Notes: generated by a model not told the origin, from the sequence alone. A stretch of 64,000 nucleotides of DNA from Demequina sp. NBRC 110056 (GCF_002090155.1 NZ_BBRM01000003.1:310001-374000), one strand, 5' to 3'. Counted from the first letter of the stretch, positions 52,303 through 60,544 are shown. Made by a program: numbers and translations.

Positions 52303-53265
52303 ATGAGCGCCGGACCTCGACTGCAACTCGTTGACGCCGTTGCGCTCGCGCACGCGATGACAGCGGCGACGGCCGCTCAAGCCGGCGTGAGGGCACTCGT
52401 TGTTAAGGGACTAGTGGCTTCCCATCACGGGATCAGGGAAGAACGAGTGAGCGCCGATGCCGACGTACTAGTTGAGCCTCGACGCTACGGGGAGTACCGG
52501 GCGGCACTCGAAGCGCTCGGCTGGCGGGAGCGACCCGAGCCGCAGACCTACGAAGCACTGCTCGACCATTCAGCAACCATGGTTCACGACCAGTGGCCAT
52601 GCGACATCGACGTGCACTGGACGTTTCCAGGGTTCCTGACCTCGCGCGAAGACTTGTTTGACGTGCTGTGGGCGCGCCGTATCGCCGTGACCTTTGCCGG
52701 TTCCAGGGCACAGGCTGCGGACCGCAGCACATCGATTCTGGTCGCGACGTTGCACGCGTTACGAACTCCCTCCCAGACCACGCGGCACGGGCGCGAGGTT
52801 CGGCATCTGGTTGAATCGGTCATTCCGGCACTCTCGTCGGTCGAACGGGAGGACCTGCTCGACTTGGCTCGTGATACGGGATGTATCGATACCGCTCGTC
52901 CCGTGCTGGAACGCCTCGCGATACCGATCCCCGCATCCACGCCAGCGGGTACGGATCCAGCACTCGACGCGTGGAGAGAACGCGTCGCCGGCCGAGGCGA
53001 CGTCGCGAACCAATGGCGCGTCCACGCTCGCTCTCTGCCCAGGAAAGAGCGGTCGCGACTGGCACTCAGAGTCCTGTGGCCGCCAGAGGACGAGCTTCGT
53101 CAGATGTACCCAGAAGTAGCGGGTACGCGACGAGCCCTTCTGAGCGCTCGTTTCGCGCGACTCGGCAGGGGATTGCGGCAGATGCCGGATGTACTCCGCG
53201 GCCGCCGCCTCGCTCGCCGCGGCATCACCGACGACTCCCTCCTCCGCGAAGGCGACGACAAGTGA
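52303..53265 (+). CDS. Nucleotidyltransferase-family protein (NTP_transf_5-like)
   Basis: 320 residues. ALVVKGLVASHHGIREERVSADADVLVEPRRY carries the Lys and the D-x-D metal-binding pair (SADADVLV) of minimal nucleotidyltransferases; CDIDVHWTFPG provides a further acidic site. This family regularly accompanies HprK-related kinases and PqqD-like proteins in polysaccharide or peptide-modification loci, as here. What it transfers is unknown. ATG 52303 is chosen because of the TACCGT box. The gene overlaps the PqqD-like gene by 4 bp. Confidence 0.7.
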   Translation: MSAGPRLQLVDAVALAHAMTAATAAQAGVRALVVKGLVASHHGIREERVSADADVLVEPRRYGEYRAALEALGWRERPEPQTYEALLDHSATMVHDQWPCDIDVHWTFPGFLTSREDLFDVLWARRIAVTFAGSRAQAADRSTSILVATLHALRTPSQTTRHGREVRHLVESVIPALSSVEREDLLDLARDTGCIDTARPVLERLAIPIPASTPAGTDPALDAWRERVAGRGDVANQWRVHARSLPRKERSRLALRVLWPPEDELRQMYPEVAGTRRALLSARFARLGRGLRQMPDVLRGRRLARRGITDDSLLREGDDK

Positions 53266-53588
53266 CCAACCCAGCGACCGCATCGGCCCTCCACCGGGCA
53301 CAGGGCCTCGCCCACGTCGACCATGACGACTACACCGTCGTCCTCAACCTCCCGCGCCTCCAGGAGCAGCAGAGCCCCTACATCTTCGACGGCACCTCGT
53401 TCGCGATCTGGAACCTCATCGACGGCACCCGTACTCAGGAGCAGATCGCCGCGGAACTCGCCGACACGTACGGCGCCCCGCGCGACCAAGTCGCGCCCGA
53501 CGTCGACGCCTTCATCGCCCAACTCCTTGACCTGGGCCTCGTCACCCACGACCCGCCGAGTGACGGTTCCGTCACCCCCGTGAAGTAG
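53262..53588 (+). CDS. PqqD-like peptide chaperone 1
   Basis: 108 residues. The PqqD fold is suggested by YIFDGTSFAIWNLIDGTRTQEQIAAELADTYGAP (given here in parts: LNLPRLQEQ, FAIWNLIDG, DVDAFIAQLLDLGLV). Such proteins bind peptides and present them to modifying enzymes. The partner here is probably the HPrK-like fusion two genes downstream. GTG start overlaps the nucleotidyltransferase stop. A second PqqD-like gene closes the cassette at 56564. Confidence 0.72.
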   Translation: MTNPATASALHRAQGLAHVDHDDYTVVLNLPRLQEQQSPYIFDGTSFAIWNLIDGTRTQEQIAAELADTYGAPRDQVAPDVDAFIAQLLDLGLVTHDPPSDGSVTPVK

Positions 53589-53624
53589 CCTGAACAACAG
53601 TTCCGGCACAGCGAGGGAGAGCGG

Positions 53625-55100
53625 ATGGAGCTGCAGGACTACGCGAAGGTGCTGCGCGCGCACTGGATCGCGATCGCCGCCTTCACGCTTGCTGGCGCCC
53701 TGCTCGCGTTCGGCTGGACGCTCACGCAGACCAAGGTCTACACCGCCAACGCCTCGGCGATCATCACCACCGGCGTGAGCGAGGACCTCGGCCAGGCACT
53801 TGTCGGAGACAACTACGCCAAGTCGCGCGTGAAGTCCTACGTCGACATCGCCGAGTCCCGCCGCGTCGCCGAGTACGCCATCGACACCCTCGGCCTCGAC
53901 ACGAGCCCACAGGCCCTCGTAGGCCGCGTGTCCGTGACCAACCCGCTCGACACCGCGGTGCTGCGAATCAGCGCCGACGCCGCCTCGCCCCAGGAGGCCA
54001 TGGACCTCGCCGAGGCGTGGATCGAGGGCATGGTCGTCGCCGTCCAGTTGCTCGAGAACAACGTCTCCACGGTCGAGGAGCTGCCCGCGACCGCGACGTC
54101 GGTGGTCGAGTTGCAGACGCTCGACTCGGCCGTCCTCCCCGGCGCCCCGTCGTATCCCAACACGCAGCTCTCGGTGGCGCTCGGCCTCCTCGTCGGTGCA
54201 GCGCTCGGCGTCGCCTACGCGCTCATCCGCGGCGCCGTCGACCGGCGCCTGCGCACCCCGGCGAACGTCGAGAAGGAGTTCGACCTGCCCGTCTTGGGCG
54301 CGATCCCCTTCGACAAGTCCATCGCAGCCAAGGGCGCGCTCGCGCCCAACCCCGAGTTCGCCACCGTCGAGTCCATCCGCGAGCTGCGCACCAACCTGCA
54401 GTTCATGGACGTCGACAACCCGCCGCGCCTCATCGTCATCACCTCGTCGCTGCCCGGCGACGGCAAGTCCACCGTGTCGATCAACCTCGCGCGCGCCATC
54501 GCGGACTCCGGCCAGGCCGTGGTCCTCGTCGACGCCGACCTGCGCCGCCCGCGCATCGCCCGTTACCTCGGCCTCGTCGAGGGCGCGGGCCTCACCGACG
54601 TCCTCGTCGGCCGCGCCGAGCTCGACGACGTCCTCCAAGACTTCGGCCCCGGCGGCAAGCTCAAGGTGCTCGGCGCCGGCTCGGTGCCGCCCAACCCATC
54701 CGAGCTCGTCGGCTCGGCGACCATGCGCAAGGTCCTCGACGACCTCGACCCCAACGCCATCGTCCTCATCGACAGCCCGCCGCTCATCCCCGTCACCGAC
54801 GCCGCGATCCTCACCGCGCGCACCGACGGCGCTCTCGTGGTCGTGCGTGCAGGCAAGACCACCATCGACCAGCTCGACCGCGCCCTCATGAGCCTCGACA
54901 AGGTCAAGGGCCGCGCCATGGGCGTCATCCTCGACGGTCTCGCGCCCAAGGGTCCCGACAGCCGTGGCTACGGCTACGGGTACGGGTACGAGGAGTCTTC
55001 CGTCGGCTCCCACAGCGCCGATGCGCCCGCCGGCCCCCGTCACGCAGGTGGCAGTCAGCGCCGGACTCGTCGCGCATCGGCGGCCTCGGCGGGGGAGTAG
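53625..55100 (+). CDS. Polysaccharide co-polymerase/BY-kinase fusion, copy 2
   Basis: 491 residues. Same architecture as the gene at 25875: starts MELQDY, Wzz-type outer domain between two membrane helices (about 15-35 and 185-205), then the kinase. Here all motifs are canonical: Walker A PGDGKSTVS, Walker A' VVLVDADLRRPR, Walker B AIVLIDSPP. The Tyr-rich tail is YGYGYGYEE followed by about 35 Ser/Ala/Arg-rich residues. It should be an active tyrosine autokinase controlling chain length. Ribosome binding site GAGGGAGAG before the ATG. It lies 3 bp before the pseudo-phosphatase fusion. Confidence 0.9.
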   Translation: MELQDYAKVLRAHWIAIAAFTLAGALLAFGWTLTQTKVYTANASAIITTGVSEDLGQALVGDNYAKSRVKSYVDIAESRRVAEYAIDTLGLDTSPQALVGRVSVTNPLDTAVLRISADAASPQEAMDLAEAWIEGMVVAVQLLENNVSTVEELPATATSVVELQTLDSAVLPGAPSYPNTQLSVALGLLVGAALGVAYALIRGAVDRRLRTPANVEKEFDLPVLGAIPFDKSIAAKGALAPNPEFATVESIRELRTNLQFMDVDNPPRLIVITSSLPGDGKSTVSINLARAIADSGQAVVLVDADLRRPRIARYLGLVEGAGLTDVLVGRAELDDVLQDFGPGGKLKVLGAGSVPPNPSELVGSATMRKVLDDLDPNAIVLIDSPPLIPVTDAAILTARTDGALVVVRAGKTTIDQLDRALMSLDKVKGRAMGVILDGLAPKGPDSRGYGYGYGYEESSVGSHSADAPAGPRHAGGSQRRTRRASAASAGE

Positions 55101-55103
55101 CCC

Positions 55104-56567
55104 ATGGGGGTCGAGACCGCGGACACCTTCCGGGTGCTCATCGTCGACCTCGAGGGCATCGGCCGCGCGCCTGCGGGCGAGCGGTTCCTGCGGCACGAGC
55201 TCGAGGCACGGGGCATCGGCCCCGACGTCATCTCCGTCCGATCCGCCGGCCTCACGGCGCAGGACGGCGGCCCGCTGCACCCGCGCACCGTCAAGGCCAT
55301 CGAGGACCGCGGCGCGGACGCCTCCGGCTACACCCAGCGTCAGCTCAACCGCGACTGGGTCGACGAGGCGGACATGATCATCTGCGGCAACGGCGCAGAC
55401 CGCGATGAGGTCGCGGCTCGCTTCCCCGCAGCGGCGAAGAAGACCTTCTCGCTGTCGGAGATCTTCTACCTCTACGAGATGGTCGTCGCGATCGCGCCGC
55501 TGCGCGAGCACCCCGCGCTGCTGATGTCGCGCGTCGCCGGCGCGGACCTCACCGACGACTTCGACCTGCCACCCATGTCGCACGACCCCGTCGAGCTCGA
55601 GGCGCGCATCGAGGCGCTCGCGGACCAGATCCAGCGCGCGGCGTTCTGGGTCGCGACCATCTGGCAGTCGATGCTCCCCGAGGACCCGTCGTCGCGCCCC
55701 GCGATGCAGCCGGGCGACCACCAGGTCGACCTGGTCGCGTTCGGCGTGACCGTGCGCGTGGTGTGCACCGGTGACGCGCCCTACACGCTCGCCACGCTCG
55801 TCGATCGGACGTGGCTGTGGCTCAAGGCACCCGCGCCGCACGAGGGCGAGCCGGACGTGACGATCTCGATCGCGGTCTACGCCGACGAGGACGCCCGTCT
55901 CCAGGCGCGCGCCGACGGGTGGATGACCTACGAGACGCTGAGCCAGGCGATGCACTTCCTGTCCTCGACCGTCACGGTCCGCGCGATCGACCGGCGCGCC
56001 GGCCAACTGGTGATGCTGCACGCCGCGGGTCTCGCGACGCCGGACGGCAAGGTCGTCGGCTTCGTGGCGCCTTCGGGGACGGGCAAGACGACCATCTCGC
56101 GCACCCTGGGCAAGCACTTCGGGTACGTCACCGACGAGACGCTGGCCATCGAGTTCGACGGCACGGTCCTGAGGTACCCGAAGCCGCTGTCGGTCATCAC
56201 CGACCGCGACGCGCGCCTCAAGGAGCAGATGCCCGCACACGACCTCGACCTGATGCGGGCGCCCTCGTCGCTGTCGCTCGCGCGCGTCGTGATCCTCAAC
56301 CGCGACCCCGACGCGGGCGACGAGCCCGTCGTCGAGCAGATGCCGCTGCTGCACGGCCTCGCCGTGATCGCGGAGCAGACCAGCTACATCACGCATCTGC
56401 CTGCGAAGCTCCATACCCTCGCGGACACGGTCGAGTCCGTCGGCGGCGTGTGGCGCGTGACGTATCGCGAGGCCGCGCACCTCGTGGCTCTGGTGCCCGC
56501 GCTCGCGGACGGCACGGTAGACCTCGCGGAGGCCGAGGTGCCCGCGGCGGTGGGAGGTGTGGCGTGA
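55104..56567 (+). CDS. Pseudo-tyrosine-phosphatase fused to an HPr-kinase-like domain
   Basis: 487 residues. Residues 8-185 follow the low-molecular-weight phosphatase pattern (RVLIVDLEGIGRAPAGERFL; ISVRSAGL; WVDEADMIICG; LSEIFYL), but the catalytic Cys is Asp15 while Arg21 is kept, so it cannot use the usual cysteine chemistry. Residues about 205-487 are HPrK-like: GFVAPSGTGKTTISRTL (P-loop at 322-330), GYVTDETLAIEFDG and a beta-rich surround. HprK-related kinases with PqqD-like and nucleotidyltransferase partners are a known but biochemically undefined association. ATG with GGGGGAG upstream; coupled to the kinase before it and overlapping the PqqD-like gene after it. Confidence 0.78.
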   Translation: MGVETADTFRVLIVDLEGIGRAPAGERFLRHELEARGIGPDVISVRSAGLTAQDGGPLHPRTVKAIEDRGADASGYTQRQLNRDWVDEADMIICGNGADRDEVAARFPAAAKKTFSLSEIFYLYEMVVAIAPLREHPALLMSRVAGADLTDDFDLPPMSHDPVELEARIEALADQIQRAAFWVATIWQSMLPEDPSSRPAMQPGDHQVDLVAFGVTVRVVCTGDAPYTLATLVDRTWLWLKAPAPHEGEPDVTISIAVYADEDARLQARADGWMTYETLSQAMHFLSSTVTVRAIDRRAGQLVMLHAAGLATPDGKVVGFVAPSGTGKTTISRTLGKHFGYVTDETLAIEFDGTVLRYPKPLSVITDRDARLKEQMPAHDLDLMRAPSSLSLARVVILNRDPDAGDEPVVEQMPLLHGLAVIAEQTSYITHLPAKLHTLADTVESVGGVWRVTYREAAHLVALVPALADGTVDLAEAEVPAAVGGVA

Positions 56568-56869
56568 GCCTTCCCGACTTCCCTTCGCCGGTGGAGCTCG
56601 ACGACGGCGCGCGGCTGCGCTCAGAAGTCGATGACTTCATCGAACGCGATGGGCAGCTCCTCGTGCTTAAGGGCAACGACCTGACGCTGCTGTCGCACGT
56701 CGCGTCCGCAGCGGTGCTCGCGACCATGGACGAGGAGCAGACCGTCGTCTCGCTGGCCGAGATCCTGATCGACCTGTACGGCGTTCCCGAGGGCGTCGAC
56801 CCGGCGATCGCAATCCGTCAGATCGTCGCCGTGCTCGTCGAGCGCGGGATCGTCCACGCCCTGCCTTGA
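56564..56869 (+). CDS. PqqD-like peptide chaperone 2
   Basis: 101 residues. LLVLKGNDLTLLSHVASAAVLATM and VSLAEILIDLYGVPEG, then QIVAVLVERGIVHAL follow the three-helix PqqD plan. GTG start overlaps the previous TGA. It ends 33 bp before the conserved 51-bp element that precedes the Tat-signal gene series. Confidence 0.65.
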   Translation: MSLPDFPSPVELDDGARLRSEVDDFIERDGQLLVLKGNDLTLLSHVASAAVLATMDEEQTVVSLAEILIDLYGVPEGVDPAIAIRQIVAVLVERGIVHALP

Positions 56870-56901
56870 CCTCGCGCGCACTCTTCCCGATATTAGGAAT
56901 G

Positions 56902-56952
56902 GTGACATGCGTCATAGATCACACTCCGGCGTGTCTCATCTCTTAACATGAC
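56902..56952 (+). promoter_or_regulatory. Conserved 51-bp upstream element, copy 1
   Basis: Starts with an inverted repeat TGAC-ATGC-GTCA and ends CTTAACATGAC. About 75% identical to the element at 58204-58254, with the same length and almost the same distance to a start codon (93 nt here, 96 nt there). Probably a promoter with an operator for the Tat-signal gene at 57045. Confidence 0.6.
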
Positions 56953-57044
56953 GGAACGCCGTGGCTGGTGTGAGGTGTGGAATACCTCGCTCCGGTGCCT
57001 TTCGAGGTTCGGGAGGCTGGCGCTTGAGACTGAGGAACTTCACG

Positions 57045-57623
57045 ATGGCACTCGCTGACCCGTCGGTCGCGCCTGCGCGCTCCGATAGCCCCGTCGACCG
57101 CCGCCGCATCCTGACGGGTGCGGCGTGGGCGACCCCCGCAATCGTGATCGGCATGGCCGCGCCTGCGGCCGCGTCGTCCGGCGGATCGAGCACACCTCAG
57201 CAGCCGGGTGCGCTCGCTCTCGTGAGCGCGAGCGCCGAGCGAGTGATCCTGTTCGGATTCAACGCGTATACGGCTCGAGCGACCGCCGTCTTCGCGGGTG
57301 CGGCTGGCTCGGCGTCGGTGACCGGCGTCCGGATGCGCATCTCGTTCGATTCAGGTCGAGCTGGCGCAACCGCGCCGACGATCGCCTCCGGCTCGACGGG
57401 GTGGTCGTTCAGCGCGACCACTGTCACTGGGAGCCGTCGCCACTACGACTTCGTGTACTCGTCTCCGGTCAGCGCGCCTAGCGGCGCGACGACGGCGCTC
57501 GAGATCAGCTTTGTTGGAACGTGGCGCTTTGGCGCTTCAGAGCGGGTCGACTTCCAGGCGTTCGGCACCAGCCAGAACGTCAACGTCCAGTCCAGCGTTT
57601 TCTCGGACCACGACCTGGACTGA
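57045..57623 (+). CDS. Tat-signal small secreted protein A
   Basis: 192 residues. RRR at 19-21 in VDRRRILTGAAWATPAIVIG, then APAAASS: a twin-arginine-type signal with a fixed GAAWATPAI core. The mature part is about 150 residues, Ser/Thr/Gly/Ala-rich and beta-strand-like (ARATAVFAGAAGSASVTGVR), with no cysteine. No family is recognised. First of six tandem paralogues, transcribed with B. Ribosome binding site GAGGAAC before ATG. Confidence 0.75.
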   Translation: MALADPSVAPARSDSPVDRRRILTGAAWATPAIVIGMAAPAAASSGGSSTPQQPGALALVSASAERVILFGFNAYTARATAVFAGAAGSASVTGVRMRISFDSGRAGATAPTIASGSTGWSFSATTVTGSRRHYDFVYSSPVSAPSGATTALEISFVGTWRFGASERVDFQAFGTSQNVNVQSSVFSDHDLD

Positions 57624-57674
57624 TCAAGAACTATGCGGGCGCGGTCTCTCGCGCCCACTAAGGAGAGTCGAGCA

Positions 57675-58157
57675 GTGACAACGAACGACAACCGCCACCA
57701 CGCGAAGTCCGGTATCTCGCGGCGTCGCGTACTCGTAGGCACCGCTTGGGCGACCCCGGCAGTGATGATCGGTGCAGCGGCACCACAAGCCGCCGCGTCG
57801 GGTGGTTCAGCGAGCCCGCTCGCCGGCGCGACCATCACGCAAGTCGCGAGCAACGGCACTCATGACGCACTACGGGTGACCGTTGCGCTGCCTCAGGGCG
57901 CTTCACTCACCAATGTCTCAGTCGTTGTGCTGTGGGTGCCCGACGGGAACAAGCCCCACGTGAAGATTCCCGCCTGGAACTCCCCGGAGAAGTCCAGCGG
58001 CAACGACACATTCACACGCGCGTCCGTGGGCGCCGGCGACACTTTCGACATCGAGTTCTTCAAGGCCGCGGACAACTCGCAGTACACCGTGACGATCTCT
58101 GGGACCACGCAGGGCGGGGCCTCGGCCTCGCGCTCGTTCACTGGGACGCTTCTGTAG
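57675..58157 (+). CDS. Tat-signal small secreted protein B
   Basis: 160 residues. Signal ISRRRVLVGTAWATPAVMIG followed by AAAPQAAAS. The mature part is a short Ig-like beta domain (DALRVTVALPQGASLTNVSV; DTFDIEFFKAADNSQYTVTI) ending SRSFTGTLL. GTG start with AAGGAGAG; 51 bp after gene A, probably one operon. Its C-terminus resembles the orphan tail at 58949-59068. Confidence 0.72.
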   Translation: MTTNDNRHHAKSGISRRRVLVGTAWATPAVMIGAAAPQAAASGGSASPLAGATITQVASNGTHDALRVTVALPQGASLTNVSVVVLWVPDGNKPHVKIPAWNSPEKSSGNDTFTRASVGAGDTFDIEFFKAADNSQYTVTISGTTQGGASASRSFTGTLL

Positions 58158-58203
58158 CGGGCACCGGGCGCATGCTTCGCGTTCGCTCTCAATACTGGTA
58201 ACT

Positions 58204-58254
58204 GTGACCTGCGTCATAGTGCGCAGATCGGCGTGTCTCATCACTTAACATGAC
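58204..58254 (+). promoter_or_regulatory. Conserved 51-bp upstream element, copy 2
   Basis: Same plan as 56902-56952: inverted repeat TGAC-CTGC-GTCA, then CGGCGTGTCTCATC and CTTAACATGAC. It precedes gene C by 96 nt. The conservation exceeds that of the sequences on either side, which indicates function. Confidence 0.6.
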
Positions 58255-58349
58255 TGAGCGCCACGAGCGGCTGACGGCCTAGCGAGCCTCGCCCTCGAAG
58301 TCCGGGAGAACGGACCCGGACGCGCACCGTTGAGGAGGAATTGAGCACG

Positions 58350-58949
58350 ATGGCACCCGCTGACATCTCGAATGCGCCCGCGCGCGCACATGCTAACCAC
58401 GGCATCTCGCGACGCCGAGTACTGCACGGAGCCGCTTGGATCGCACCGGCAATCACCGTCGCAACGGCGATTCCAGCGGCCGCGTCCTCGCCCGAAACCT
58501 CCGCGCCTCAGCGCTCAGTCGATGTCCAGGGCAACTGGCTAGTTTTCAACGGTGTCGAGCTCTCCAACGTCAATTCTGGAGTTGGTCGCGCTCAGTACGT
58601 GTTCGGGATGGGTTTCCGCGTTTGGAACGATCAGGCCGCGTTCAATGGGTCGGGTGTGCAGGCTTGGCAGGTCTCGACGGCTCAGGAGTTCCAGACGTGG
58701 CCGATCACTTACAAGCTCGAGATTCGCAACGCGGCAGGGACTGTGGTGCACACGACATCGGAAACGCGAGATCTCGCTACCCCCAACGGTGACGGCGGAT
58801 GGAACTCCGGGCACGTTGACCTCAACCTTGGCGCTTCCGGCACGTACACCATGAAGGTGTCGATCTCGAGCTCCAAGATCGCCTTGGTTAACGGCAAGAC
58901 CTTTATGGCGCTCCCGTGGTCGCAAGAGGTCACCAAGAGCATCACTTGA
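58350..58949 (+). CDS. Tat-signal small secreted protein C
   Basis: 199 residues. Signal ISRRRVLHGAAWIAPAITVA then PAAASS. The mature domain is beta-rich (VQGNWLVFNGVELSNVNSG; YKLEIRNAAGTVVHTTSETR; GTYTMKVSISSSKIALVNG) and lacks cysteine. ATG 58350 (GAGGAGG upstream) is preferred to TTG 58341 because it aligns with gene A. A remnant of another paralogue follows directly after its stop. Confidence 0.72.
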   Translation: MAPADISNAPARAHANHGISRRRVLHGAAWIAPAITVATAIPAAASSPETSAPQRSVDVQGNWLVFNGVELSNVNSGVGRAQYVFGMGFRVWNDQAAFNGSGVQAWQVSTAQEFQTWPITYKLEIRNAAGTVVHTTSETRDLATPNGDGGWNSGHVDLNLGASGTYTMKVSISSSKIALVNGKTFMALPWSQEVTKSIT

Positions 58950-59068
58950 TCGGGGCGCAGTTCACGGTTGAGTTCCATCAGGCACAGCCCAACAAGGCGT
59001 ACTCGGTCACGCTGAGCGGAACTGTTGGAGGCGTGCCTGCCGAAATCAGCGGCTCGGGAACCACCTGA
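58949..59068 (+). pseudogene. Orphan C-terminal tail of a further Tat-signal paralogue
   Basis: In a frame shifted by one base relative to gene C, a 39-codon stretch reads IGAQFTVEFHQAQPNKAYSV, continuing TLSGTVGG to a TGA. It aligns with the end of protein B (FDIEFFKAADNSQYTVTISG). No start or signal precedes it, so it looks like the end of a lost gene, or a frameshifted extension of C. Confidence 0.5.
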
Positions 59069-59281
59069 TCGCTCGCTGCCGATGCGGGAGGCCGCGCTTC
59101 GGGGTGCTTCGCCGTAGAACTGAGGCGCTCGTTCGAACGGGGCGGGCGCGAGATTCCTCACACACGGCATGACCTGGGCAACGAACCGAGCACTCGAATC
59201 GTTCTGTCCTATGAGAAGGACGAATTGACCACGCGAGGCGGGCGACTGCGCGCCCGCGGTGCATGAGCTGAGGTGCTCCCC

Positions 59282-59845
59282 ATGTCTGACCCCCGCGCTG
59301 CGGCGCGCCCGAATCCGAATGGTGCCGTCGACCGGCGCCGTGTGTTGAAGGGCGCCGTGTGGACGGCACCCGCGGTCGTCGTGGCGAGTGCTCTACCGGC
59401 AGCGGCGAGCTCGGTCACGGCGCCCGTCGTGACGGTCGCTGGCAACGGAAGCGCCAACTCGAACCCCGAGTACGCGTTCGTGAGCGCCACTGCTGACTTC
59501 TCGACCGTCTCGGCAACGGGCTCCTATCTGGACACGGGCTTCACCGTGACGCTCACCTCTCCTCGGGCGAACGCGACGCTTCAGACCTACGAGTACGACT
59601 CGAGGTACTTCTCCGTGAGCCCGGCTCAACTTCCGGGCAACCAGACGCCGAGCGTGATCTTCACCTACGTGGGTCCGCGCCTGACGGCGCCATCGGCCGC
59701 GCAATTCACCTTCTCCGCGGGGTGGAACCAGGGTGTGCCGCAGAGCCCGGTGAGCGACCGCGTCATCGTTGCGACACTCGTCGGGCAGACGGGCGCGGGG
59801 CGCCTTGAGGTCAGCACGAACATCCCTGTGCCTAAGTCGTCGTAG
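59282..59845 (+). CDS. Tat-signal small secreted protein D
   Basis: 187 residues. Signal VDRRRVLKGAVWTAPAVVVA then LPAAASS. The mature part is a beta-rich domain of about 145 residues (VTVAGNGSANSNPEYAFVSA; GFTVTLTSPRANATLQTYEY), cysteine-free. ATG 59282 is the best-aligned start; the gap to gene C holds the orphan tail and a GCCGATGCG motif at 59078. Function unknown. Confidence 0.7.
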   Translation: MSDPRAAARPNPNGAVDRRRVLKGAVWTAPAVVVASALPAAASSVTAPVVTVAGNGSANSNPEYAFVSATADFSTVSATGSYLDTGFTVTLTSPRANATLQTYEYDSRYFSVSPAQLPGNQTPSVIFTYVGPRLTAPSAAQFTFSAGWNQGVPQSPVSDRVIVATLVGQTGAGRLEVSTNIPVPKSS

Positions 59846-59939
59846 CCACAGCCCGCGACCGAAGTCGCGCAGCGACAGTCGTTGACGCCCAGCCCAACCG
59901 GACATACCGTGACATAACACCTAGTGCGCGGGAGGTCCG

Positions 59940-60431
59940 GTGGACGGTCAGGGGTTTCACTCAGGCATCTCTCGCCGGCGCCTGATCGTGGGAGCAGCGT
60001 GGACGGCCCCGGTCGTCGTGATCGCGACGAGCGTTCCAGCTGCCGCGGCCTCCATCCTGGTACCGGGCTCCGGCATCAACGTCGACTACAGCAACGCGCA
60101 GAGCTTCACCAATGGTCAGCTCCAGGTAGACGTCGACGTCACGTTCGACCCGCCGGACGAGTGGCCCGACGACCTCGTGCTCGCCGTGGTGTGCACCATC
60201 ACTATCGTCGGGCCCGCGCCGAGTACTGCCAGTCAGTCGGTGTACCCGAGCGGGACGTTCTCCGAGGCCAATCACATCGGCCAGTTCGAGCATGTCTTCG
60301 CAGGGCTGGCGACCGGGTCGTATGACGTGACCTGGAGCATCTCCGGCCAGGGGACGTCCTCCAGCACCGGCGACACCTACATCATCAGCCCGCCGCGTGG
60401 AGGCAACTTCTCGGACGTCTCGGTCGCGTAG
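59940..60431 (+). CDS. Tat-signal small secreted protein E
   Basis: 163 residues. Signal ISRRRLIVGAAWTAPVVVIA then SVPAAAAS. The mature domain resembles the DUF11/Ig group of short beta proteins (NGQLQVDVDVTFDPP; GSYDVTWSISGQGTSSSTG). Contains one Cys. GTG start with GGGAGGT upstream. Monocistronic or cotranscribed with D; a separate promoter could lie in 59846-59935. Confidence 0.7.
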   Translation: MDGQGFHSGISRRRLIVGAAWTAPVVVIATSVPAAAASILVPGSGINVDYSNAQSFTNGQLQVDVDVTFDPPDEWPDDLVLAVVCTITIVGPAPSTASQSVYPSGTFSEANHIGQFEHVFAGLATGSYDVTWSISGQGTSSSTGDTYIISPPRGGNFSDVSVA

Positions 60432-60515
60432 GCCCTGGTTGTAGCGCCCGACGGCGAGACCGCCCGCGAGCGGCGCAACGCGGGCAAGTTCATCGGAAAG
60501 TCGCATTCTCGACCA

Positions 60516-60544
60516 TTGACGCAATCTGGGTGCTCCTCTAGCGT
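60516..60544 (+). promoter_or_regulatory. Sigma-70-type promoter for gene F
   Basis: TTGACG at 60516-60521 and TAGCGT at 60539-60544 with a 17-bp spacer, 40 bp before the ATG at 60584. This is the clearest housekeeping promoter in the window. Confidence 0.65.

Noticed and set aside
53100-56480. Long minus-strand open frame opposite the BY-kinase and HPrK-like genes
   Set aside because: Shadow of high-GC coding; the plus-strand genes overlap in proper stop/start fashion and carry catalytic motifs.
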